DNA from: CAZAIO01 sp964485235
Lineage (GTDB): Bacteria; Chloroflexota; Dehalococcoidia; GIF9; UBA5629
Length of the DNA stretch: 5,108 nucleotides
NCBI GenBank assembly: GCA_964485235.1
Contig: CAZAIO010000150.1
Coordinates: forward strand, 1 to 5,108
Direction: 5' to 3'
Below the pieces are notes generated by a model that worked only from the letters and a program-made list of their open reading frames with translations, was not told the origin of the DNA and searched no databases. Shown piece after piece: positions 1 to 5,108 of this stretch. Made by a program: the position numbers and the translations under genes. Numbering within the stretch: position 1 is the stretch's first letter; every line of letters begins with the position of its first letter.

Positions 1-2468
1 GGAATAAAAAGCGCTGTCAGGTCCGGATCGAATTGTGTACCGCTGCCGTATTTCAGTTCTTGTATTGCTTCATCGATAGAGAGCGCTCTCCGGTGCGGGC
101 GTTCGGATATCATTGCTGAAAAAGCATCGGCTATTGATAATATCCTAGCCTCGAGCGGAATTTCCTCGCCTTTTAATCGATCGGGATATCCTGAACCGTC
201 GAAGCGTTCGTGGTGATGGAGGATGATAGGAATACAATCGGTCAGGCTGGAAATGTGACTGATAATACTAACCCCTGTACTGCTGTGACTTTGGAGTATC
301 TTGCATTCTTCACCGGTAAGTATTCCCGACTTATTGAGGATGTCATCGGGGATGCTGATTTTGCCTATGTCATGGAGCATTGCGGCTGTTTTCAGTGTGG
401 TAATTTTCGCTTGCGGCAGTCCTGCTACTACGGCGAGTTCCCCTGCATAGAGTGCCACCTGCTGTGAATGGTGTTCGGTGTAATGGTCCCGTGTATCGAC
501 CGCAGTAACCAGCGCCCTTATCGCATTTAAAGTAGTTTTCTCTTCGCATATTCTGGAAACGGCGTGTCCCAGAGGGGATACGACAAGCTGAGAAAAGACA
601 GCGGTCTGATTACCGCCGCTCTGCTTTGCCTGGTAAAGCGCGGCATCGGCTGCCTGAACGAGGTCCTCAACCATAGTGCCGTCTGTCGGGAAGGAAGCAA
701 TTCCCATGCTTATGGTGACCCCGATGCTTCTTGTCTCCATTATAGCGGCCACCGACGTACGTACACGCTCGCTTATCGATAACGCATCTTCAGAAGATGT
801 CTCGGGTACAATAATAGCGAATTCATCGCCTCCATACCGGAATACCATATCGACGTTACGCAGTAACCTGTTCACGTTGCGTGTAATTTCCTGCAGGAGC
901 TTGTCACCGGCATTATGACCGTGAGTATCGTTATAGTGTTTGAAATAGTCCAGGTCGTACAGTATCAACGAGAATGTTCCGCCATAACGGTTATGCCTGG
1001 CGATTTCTTCGTTAAGCCGTTCGTCAAAATACCGGCGGTTGAACAGTCCGGTCAAATCGTCGGTGATCGCCTGGGTAGTTATTTTTGCGTGAAGCTGTGC
1101 ATTCTCTATAGCAATAGCGATCTCACTCGTCAGAGCGTTGATAAGTTCTATATCGCTTATTTCGTAGGTCGCCCGGTGCTTCTTTTTGGCCAACATGAGA
1201 ATGCCGATCAATTTATCCCGGTTGATCAACGGGGCAAACAGCTCGATTTCAGCCGACATAATGGACTGTTTTTCTGTTGCCCAGAGACTCGATATTTCGG
1301 GAAGTACGTCCAGGTTATCCCTGAAAAGAATTCTCTTTTCTTTTTTCAGCCAGTTTATAATCGGGCTGTACCGTTCCAAACGTATCTTTGGAGGGTTGCT
1401 TCTGTCCGAATCTCTGCTTATAAACTGAGTGGACCGCTCTTCATTGGAAGAGTCGAATACAACCAGATAAGCTCTCCTGGCGGATACTGCCGCAGCAGTC
1501 AGATTTGTCAGTTCGTTTGCCAGATCATTTAATTTGAGAATATTGCTGGCTTTTTTACTGAATTCAATGAGCATATGGCGATAATCATACGTGCTACCAT
1601 AGAAAATATGGTCGACCTTGCTCTGAACGATGTTGAGTAGAGGATAGAATGAAATGGTTATAACGCCCGATATGATCGTGACCATAGCAACGGAAGCGGT
1701 ATTGATTTGAAAATCCAGCCAGATAAAAGATATGTGAAACAGGATGAAATAGATTGTGGCGACAAAGATTATAAGGCCGCCGTAGGCTATTCCTTTTCTG
1801 AAGAACAGCTTTATATCTATTAACTGGTGTTTCAATATGGCATATGCCAGGATAAGCGCTATCAGCAGGCTGCCCATATGCGCTATGGGGAGCTGTCTTC
1901 CTCTGAGAAACAGGTTGCTCGAGACGAAGAGCACCAGCAGGACAATGGAAAAAATAAGGTACATTATCTGGTTGTACACAAGGGGTGTCTCGGCATGCAT
2001 GAGATGATCGTGGAGTTTATATACTCCCTTAACGGCAAGTATAGTCAGCGGAAGCACGACAGTTATCAGGAGAAGAGGTATATTATACACGGGGTAAACG
2101 CTCGGACCGAAAGCAACAGATTGCGGTAAGTAACCGAGTATTGCTAGCACGATAGACGATAGAAGCGGTACATATGCCAGAAACAACCAGTTTTTCGATG
2201 GTTTTCGATAAAACGTAGTGATGAAATAGGAAAAGGGGATGGTCATAAATAAAAAGCTGCAGATGGTGATCTTCGAGAGCAGCAGTTTATAGTCCATAAG
2301 GTATTCGCTGCGGAACAGTATATTGCTCAGGCTCCATGCAATAGCTCCTGCGAGGGTTATAGCAAAATATTTGTGGCGGCTTTTCCACGGCCTGTGTGCA
2401 GCTAGCGGAACGAAGATTGAAATGTAGATTACGAGGGCGAACAAAGGGATAAATATATAGATGTTCAT
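1..2468 (-). CDS. Membrane-bound GAF-GGDEF-HD-GYP cyclic-di-GMP synthase/phosphodiesterase, C-terminus cut by window edge
   Basis: The frame is open from the ATG at 2468 to the window edge (822 residues visible). Residues 1-290 hold about eight or nine hydrophobic helices (near 3-22, 37-52, 62-84, 95-113, 129-147, 166-186, 196-213, 226-250, 258-280), resembling the 7TM sensor module of histidine kinases. The linker with FYGSTYDYR (289-297) is typical of that module. A GAF-like domain follows (about 305-460), then GGDEF (about 465-625) with DLDYFK (505-510), GHNAGD (517-522) and an intact GGDEF (546-550; bases 819-833). R537-x-x-D540 lies five residues before GGDEF, the position of the product-inhibition I-site. 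The Asp in GHNAGD favours c-di-GMP over the hybrid cGAMP made by Hypr enzymes, which carry Ser there. HD-GYP (about 645-822) has H667, HDIGK (699-703), H728, HHERFDGSGYP (752-762) and D781. The end at FDPDLTALFI suggests only a short tail is missing. An in-frame TAG lies upstream and no other ATG or GTG intervenes, so the start is firm despite lacking a Shine-Dalgarno sequence. Which activity dominates cannot be read from sequence. Confidence 0.95.
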   Translation of the reverse strand, partial: MNIYIFIPLFALVIYISIFVPLAAHRPWKSRHKYFAITLAGAIAWSLSNILFRSEYLMDYKLLLSKITICSFLFMTIPFSYFITTFYRKPSKNWLFLAYVPLLSSIVLAILGYLPQSVAFGPSVYPVYNIPLLLITVVLPLTILAVKGVYKLHDHLMHAETPLVYNQIMYLIFSIVLLVLFVSSNLFLRGRQLPIAHMGSLLIALILAYAILKHQLIDIKLFFRKGIAYGGLIIFVATIYFILFHISFIWLDFQINTASVAMVTIISGVITISFYPLLNIVQSKVDHIFYGSTYDYRHMLIEFSKKASNILKLNDLANELTNLTAAAVSARRAYLVVFDSSNEERSTQFISRDSDRSNPPKIRLERYSPIINWLKKEKRILFRDNLDVLPEISSLWATEKQSIMSAEIELFAPLINRDKLIGILMLAKKKHRATYEISDIELINALTSEIAIAIENAQLHAKITTQAITDDLTGLFNRRYFDERLNEEIARHNRYGGTFSLILYDLDYFKHYNDTHGHNAGDKLLQEITRNVNRLLRNVDMVFRYGGDEFAIIVPETSSEDALSISERVRTSVAAIMETRSIGVTISMGIASFPTDGTMVEDLVQAADAALYQAKQSGGNQTAVFSQLVVSPLGHAVSRICEEKTTLNAIRALVTAVDTRDHYTEHHSQQVALYAGELAVVAGLPQAKITTLKTAAMLHDIGKISIPDDILNKSGILTGEECKILQSHSSTGVSIISHISSLTDCIPIILHHHERFDGSGYPDRLKGEEIPLEARILSIADAFSAMISERPHRRALSIDEAIQELKYGSGTQFDPDLTALFI

Positions 2469-2478
2469 ATGTGAATAT

Positions 2479-2506
2479 ATTATATGAGGCTGGTGAAAAC
2501 TGTCAA
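2479..2506 (-). promoter_or_regulatory. Perfect-consensus sigma70-type promoter of the GGDEF/HD-GYP gene
   Basis: On the minus strand, TTGACA (2506-2501) and TATAAT (2484-2479) are both exact consensus hexamers, separated by 16 bp. The expected start point, seven bases after the -10 box, is an A near 2472, only four bases before the ATG at 2468. An 8-bp palindrome, TGGTACCA (2507-2514), abuts the -35 box on its upstream side and could be an operator; that part is speculative. The promoter call rests on sequence match alone, but two exact hexamers at proper spacing, directly before a gene start and in the right orientation, are unlikely by chance. Confidence 0.8.
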
Positions 2507-2550
2507 TGGTACCAAAGTACTACGCCAAATCTGAGTGTTCAGGGTAATTT

Positions 2551-2560
2551 TTATCGATAA
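2551..2560. repeat. 10-bp perfect palindrome in the intergenic gap
   Basis: TTATCGATAA is a perfect palindrome about 80 bp upstream of the predicted start point of the GGDEF/HD-GYP gene. The same ten bases occur inside that gene at 773-782, and the core TATCGATA occurs again at 3143-3150 within the GH3 gene. It could be a regulator site, but since two of the three copies are in coding sequence this is weak. Confidence 0.25.
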
Positions 2561-2583
2561 TGAAGCTAAGATTTGCCGGTGTG

Positions 2584-2608
2584 GAAATACAAAATACGGT
2601 GTAACCGT
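2584..2608 (-). terminator. Weak candidate intrinsic terminator after the GH3 gene
   Basis: On the minus strand, 32 bases after the GH3 stop codon, a perfect 5-bp stem ACGGT/ACCGT (2608-2604 and 2600-2596) with a 3-base loop is followed at once by a T-rich run, ATTTTGTATTT. Orientation and position suit termination of the GH3 transcript ahead of the downstream promoter. The stem is short and the T-run interrupted, so efficiency would be modest at best. Confidence 0.4.
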
Positions 2609-2611
2609 GCT

Positions 2612-2634
2612 ATATTCTAGAGCATACACTGTTC
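2612..2634. repeat. Degenerate copy of the GH3-upstream repeat, located after the GH3 stop
   Basis: The segment reads ATATTCTAGA, then gc, ATACA, ct, GTTC. Without the two inserted dinucleotides it matches 4379-4397 (ATATTCTAGA, ATACA, GTTC) over 19 bases in the same orientation. The first ten bases match exactly and without gaps. The two copies therefore bracket the GH3 gene. It lies between the GH3 stop and the candidate terminator. A shared regulator site or a chance match are both possible. Confidence 0.35.
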
Positions 2635-2639
2635 CTTGT

Positions 2640-4310
2640 TCAACGGATATGGGCCGGAGATGATTTCGAACGGGAGGGTGCTTTATTTTTCACCATTCTT
2701 TCCGCGCCCAGTTGTGATAGTATCTCATCGGAAGGGTTGATGTGAGGCGGTTTTACATGTGCAAGGTCTGCTCCCTCTTTATTACGTTGCGAGATATAAC
2801 CGGCAAACGTGCCGGTGGGAAGCAAAGATACTTTCAGGGGCATAATGCCGAGCAAGCTTTCGAGAGTACTGTAAATTGAGGCGCTGTTTACCCTTTCGTC
2901 AAGCTTTTGTATTTCGTTGTAGATACGTAGTGCAAGGTCCGTTTCATTACCCTGGTATCCCTCTCTCATTTCCAGGTAGATATGCGCGAAAGATTTTTTA
3001 TCTATTTCTTTTCGTATTGTCCAGTCTTCATAGGGTATACCGCTGTTCTCTATTGCCTGCCATATAGTCCTCTCTGTAAACCGAACGTAACCTGCCAGAT
3101 CGATAAGGTCGTCGGCTCTTCGCTCGAATGACATTTGAGGTATATCGATATTTAATTCATCGTTACGCAGCGCAGTAATCTTTATCATATCGCCGATACG
3201 GTATCTGACCATTGCACCACCGTGAAAATTGGTAATAACAAGCTCATACACTTCCCCCTGCCGGACTTCGTCAAGGAGCAAAGTACGCGGTTTGTAATAT
3301 CTGGTTCGCTGTTCCTTGAGTACCTCTTCTTCCGGAATAAATTCAAGAAAGTTCAGGTCAGGTATAAAGGACATATCACGAAAGTCCCATGTTTGCGTGG
3401 CTATTACACATCCTTCGGTGCAGGTATACGTATCCAGCGGATATCTACCCCATAGTTCTTTTATTTTTTCTCTGAGCACGGCACAGTCCGTACCGCCGCT
3501 CATGATTCCTTTCACTTCCCAGAGATCGCGTGGCAATAAAGGCCGTCCGGCGAGCTTGCTTTTGAGCATTCCTTTTGTCAGGCGAATTAAAGACCGGGGA
3601 CGTGTAAGAAGAGAAGCTAAACCGGCATTATGTGCACTCGACTGGAACTGCTCTCCTACCGCTACCAGTGCAAGAGCGAGGCCGCAAAATCCGTCGAGCC
3701 CGTATTCCAGTGCCTGCAGGAAGCCTTCTCTGACTCTTGATTCGAATGACATTGTCTCCGATTGTTCGAGTGACGGGAAGCTTCTGAGGGGGAATTCTTT
3801 CTGGAGAACGTAAAGCAAAGTGCCGGACGTATACGGCCTCGGCGCAACGGCGTATACCATTTTCATGTTCTCTTTTAATCTGGTGATTGTATTTCTCGCC
3901 TTGCATCCGCTCAATATTGCAACGCCGAGCAGTACTTTCGAAAGACGTTCGCAAAACCGTTCGGTCAGAGGTATCCACTTGTAACCGTATTCTCCGGTTT
4001 TTCCCGATGTGTGCTGCCACAAAACAGGCTTTTCTGGCAGAATGTCCTCTCTTTTTTCAAGCAGGTCGGGGCAATAATGTGCATATGTGGTGAGCGGAGT
4101 ATATTTTCTGAACTCTTCGACTGTCCGGGGTACCGGACCTTTCATGACCCGCTTTCCGAGTTCGCAACCGTCCAGAAGATTCAACTGTTCCAGCAATAGC
4201 TGCCGCTGGATGTCCATAAACCCGCCCATGTCGAGGTCAAGGAACCCGCAGCACATATGCCACAGCTCCTCTTTCCTGTTCTGCCTGAGGAGGTCGACCA
4301 TACTCGTCAT
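2640..4310 (-). CDS. GH3-family acyl-acid amido synthetase-like protein
   Basis: This complete 556-residue protein is close to the length of plant GH3 enzymes (about 600). GH3 proteins belong to the adenylate-forming (ANL-type) superfamily: they activate a carboxylic acid with ATP to an acyl-AMP and then join it to an amine, usually an amino acid. Visible motifs fit that chemistry: a phosphate-binding HTSGKTGEYGYKW (100-112), MSGGTD (270-275), YTCTEG (295-300, the nucleotide-binding motif), VRYRIGD (368-374), and a C-terminal region with TGTFAGY (499-505) and ADLAHVKPPHINPS (514-527). No signal peptide or membrane segment is seen, so it should be cytoplasmic. The start at 4310 is chosen because GGTGGA lies five bases upstream; the in-frame ATG three codons later has no such site. 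The last about 20 residues are a basic, Ser/Lys/Arg-rich tail past the conserved region. The substrate is unknown: auxin or jasmonate conjugation is a plant role and should not be assumed here. The neighbours give no pathway hint. Domain assignment is strong, the reaction is inferred from the family. Confidence 0.9.
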   Translation of the reverse strand: MTSMVDLLRQNRKEELWHMCCGFLDLDMGGFMDIQRQLLLEQLNLLDGCELGKRVMKGPVPRTVEEFRKYTPLTTYAHYCPDLLEKREDILPEKPVLWQHTSGKTGEYGYKWIPLTERFCERLSKVLLGVAILSGCKARNTITRLKENMKMVYAVAPRPYTSGTLLYVLQKEFPLRSFPSLEQSETMSFESRVREGFLQALEYGLDGFCGLALALVAVGEQFQSSAHNAGLASLLTRPRSLIRLTKGMLKSKLAGRPLLPRDLWEVKGIMSGGTDCAVLREKIKELWGRYPLDTYTCTEGCVIATQTWDFRDMSFIPDLNFLEFIPEEEVLKEQRTRYYKPRTLLLDEVRQGEVYELVITNFHGGAMVRYRIGDMIKITALRNDELNIDIPQMSFERRADDLIDLAGYVRFTERTIWQAIENSGIPYEDWTIRKEIDKKSFAHIYLEMREGYQGNETDLALRIYNEIQKLDERVNSASIYSTLESLLGIMPLKVSLLPTGTFAGYISQRNKEGADLAHVKPPHINPSDEILSQLGAERMVKNKAPSRSKSSPAHIR

Positions 4311-4315
4311 ATGCT

Positions 4316-4321
4316 TCCACC
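4316..4321 (-). promoter_or_regulatory. Ribosome binding site of the GH3 gene
   Basis: GGTGGA on the minus strand ends five bases before the ATG at 4310. It is an imperfect but usable Shine-Dalgarno sequence and decides the start over the next in-frame ATG at 4301. It contrasts with the downstream GGDEF/HD-GYP gene, which has none. Confidence 0.55.
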
Positions 4322-4350
4322 GGCGTTAATTCGTTCTCTATGTACTATTG

Positions 4351-4379
4351 CATATATCGGATACGGTTGGAAGTGATAA
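4351..4379 (-). promoter_or_regulatory. Weak candidate promoter of the GH3 gene
   Basis: On the minus strand, TTATCA (4379-4374) and TATATG (4356-4351) each match four of six consensus bases, with an ideal 17-bp spacing. The start point would fall near 4344, giving a leader of about 33 bases that includes the ribosome binding site. A 19-bp inverted repeat sits just upstream. Either hexamer alone would be unconvincing; spacing and position raise it to a candidate. Confidence 0.3.
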
Positions 4380-4397
4380 TATTCTAGAATACAGTTC
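4379..4397. repeat. GH3-upstream copy of the flanking direct repeat
   Basis: ATATTCTAGA followed by ATACA and GTTC. It matches 2612-2634 in the same orientation apart from two inserted dinucleotides there, and it overlaps the inverted repeat at 4383-4401. The two copies lie on either side of the GH3 gene. Confidence 0.35.
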
Positions 4398-4401
4398 TAG
4401 A
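4383..4401. promoter_or_regulatory. Inverted repeat, possible operator upstream of the GH3 gene
   Basis: Perfect 7-bp arms TCTAGAA and TTCTAGA are separated by the 5-base spacer TACAG. The 19-bp size and two-fold symmetry resemble a binding site for a dimeric helix-turn-helix regulator, and it sits just upstream of the candidate -35 box, a position more typical of activators than repressors. No T-run follows on either strand, so it is not a terminator. No regulator gene is in the window. Confidence 0.4.
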
Positions 4402-4405
4402 CACG

Positions 4406-4423
4406 ATTACGGAGCCCCGTGAT
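4406..4423. repeat. Short hairpin in the gap between the surface-protein and GH3 genes
   Basis: ATTACGG, AGCC, CCGTGAT forms a stem of seven pairs (one G-U) with a 4-base loop if transcribed from the plus strand; on the minus strand one pair becomes a mismatch, leaving a 4-bp ACGG/CCGT core. No T-run follows on the minus strand, so it does not look like the terminator of the surface-protein gene. The rest of the gap (4424-4543) shows no convincing terminator; a lone TATAAT on the minus strand (4530-4525) has no matching -35 box. Confidence 0.2.
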
Positions 4424-4543
4424 TGCGCAGGTAAGAAAAGGTCGAATTATCATATGCAGAATGAAAATGGACTAAAATATATTGACCGTCCGGAAGGTAT
4501 ATTTGAAGTATGATGTGCGCCTGTATTATAAAAGCATTCAGGT

Positions 4544-5108
4544 TTAACGTACGGTAAGTGCCCGTGCAACCATAATTCCGACAATAATCGCACCGATGAA
4601 GAGAAGCACGACTACGGAAGAGATAATAATTACTCTAAGAGGAGCGGTTATTATATCCAGTTCTGCTGTATCCGACCACGCACTTTCATTTCCGAAGGAG
4701 TCAACTGCTTTGACCCTCCACCAGTAATGCCCGCTGGTGAACGGGTTACTGTCCATTGCCATATAGCTTGTGTCGCCCTCGATTTCTTTGTTCAGAACGA
4801 GTGAGGTAAAGCTATTGTCCCTTGCAATCTGCACTATGTAGCTCAACGGTTCGCTTGCAGAAGGGACCGACCAGCTGAAATCGATCATATTGATACCGTA
4901 AGTTTTGTCGAACAACAGCCGGTAACCTTTGAACAGCATATCGAGCGTTGAATTGAAGATGGCTATCTGTTCACCCGATACAGGAGTCAGTGCGGAAGGT
5001 TCGGAAGGCGGTAAATTTTCGATGGTAAATTCCGCCTGTTGTGAAAATCCCCGTGTGTCAGAGACTTTGATAATATTCACTTTTTTATCGCTCTGCGGGA
5101 TGGTGAAA
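4544..5108 (-). CDS. C-terminal part of a surface protein with Ig/FN3-like domains and a membrane anchor
   Basis: The frame enters at the right edge with no stop, so the 5' end is missing; the GTG at 5080 is an internal Val codon, not a start. 187 residues are visible. The first about 30 (FTIPQSDKK, then VSDTRGFSQQAEFTI) look like the last strands of an Ig-like beta-sandwich repeat. After a PPSEP linker, a fibronectin type III-like domain follows (about 65-153), with FSWSVP, the strand YIVQIARDNSFTSLVL, the signature HYWWRVKAVDSFGNESAWSD, and a final strand TAELDI. A single hydrophobic helix (about 158-181) and a short basic end (ARALTVR) close the protein, giving a C-terminal anchor with the bulk outside the cell. 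No enzymatic motif is visible. In Dehalococcoidia such tails are familiar on large multi-domain surface proteins (general knowledge). The function of the whole protein cannot be told from this end; adhesion or cell-envelope structure are guesses. Confidence 0.85.
   Translation of the reverse strand, partial: FTIPQSDKKVNIIKVSDTRGFSQQAEFTIENLPPSEPSALTPVSGEQIAIFNSTLDMLFKGYRLLFDKTYGINMIDFSWSVPSASEPLSYIVQIARDNSFTSLVLNKEIEGDTSYMAMDSNPFTSGHYWWRVKAVDSFGNESAWSDTAELDIITAPLRVIIISSVVVLLFIGAIIVGIMVARALTVR

Noticed and set aside
210..467. Plus-strand open frame with several Cys residues near its end
   Set aside because: The CxxC-like spacing looked like a zinc site at first, but it is antisense to the HD-GYP catalytic region, which is fully conserved in its own frame.
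915..1532. Plus-strand open frame of 205 codons
   Set aside because: It lies antisense within the GAF-GGDEF part of the c-di-GMP gene, whose protein has clear motifs in its own frame. The plus-strand translation shows no domain and has no ribosome binding site worth noting.
1..2468. Possible frameshifted or broken gene, since no complete minus-strand gene closes here
   Set aside because: Direct translation from 2468 gives one uninterrupted frame of 822 codons to the window edge with every domain in order; the gene is simply cut by the edge.
3316..3813. Plus-strand open frame of 165 codons
   Set aside because: It is antisense to the GH3 gene across its conserved motifs; the translation is Ser/Arg-rich and looks like a reading-frame shadow.
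3628..4020. Minus-strand open frame of 130 codons
   Set aside because: It overlaps the GH3 gene in another frame, with an Arg-rich composition typical of an out-of-frame translation.
4477..4499. Possible terminator after the surface-protein gene (minus-strand ACCTTCCGGACGGT followed by an A/T-rich run)
   Set aside because: The arms pair only with a central mismatch and no loop, so a stable hairpin cannot form as drawn.
5078..5080. GTG as the start of a 178-residue protein
   Set aside because: The frame stays open to the window edge, and the upstream residues FTIPQSDKK continue an Ig-like strand pattern, so the GTG is internal.

Overview
All genes in this window lie on the minus strand. It holds three protein genes, two of them cut by the window edges, and almost no unused sequence. 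Read in the direction of transcription (right to left) they are: (i) the C-terminal end of a cell-surface protein with Ig/fibronectin-like domains and a C-terminal membrane anchor (right edge to 4544); (ii) a complete bacterial GH3-family protein of 556 residues, a relative of plant acyl-acid amido synthetases (4310 to 2640); (iii) a large membrane-bound cyclic-di-GMP protein with an N-terminal multi-helix sensor, a GAF domain, a GGDEF domain and an HD-GYP domain (2468 to the left edge). The third gene is open in one frame from its start to the window edge and lacks only a short C-terminal end.

The combination suggests an uncultured member of the Chloroflexota, most likely Dehalococcoidia. 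From memory of the families, GH3-like proteins with the ends seen here, HisKA_7TM-type sensor modules and surface proteins ending in an FN3-like domain plus a transmembrane tail are all common there. This is an inference from protein style, not from a marker gene. Base composition is moderate.

The intergenic gaps are 233 bp (4311-4543) and 171 bp (2469-2639). Each seems to hold its own regulatory signals, so the genes look like neighbours with separate promoters rather than a tight operon. The gap before the cyclic-di-GMP gene has a perfect TTGACA/TATAAT promoter so close to the ATG that the mRNA should be leaderless or nearly so, and that ATG has no Shine-Dalgarno sequence. The GH3 gene has a recognisable ribosome binding site, a weaker candidate promoter, and a 7-bp-arm inverted repeat just upstream of it. 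Part of that repeat recurs in degenerate form just after the GH3 stop codon.

I see no RNA gene, CRISPR array, transposon, integrase or phage gene, and no clear new multi-gene system. The best leads are the leaderless cyclic-di-GMP gene with both catalytic domains intact and the unknown substrate of the bacterial GH3 enzyme. No stretch over 300 bp lacks a gene.
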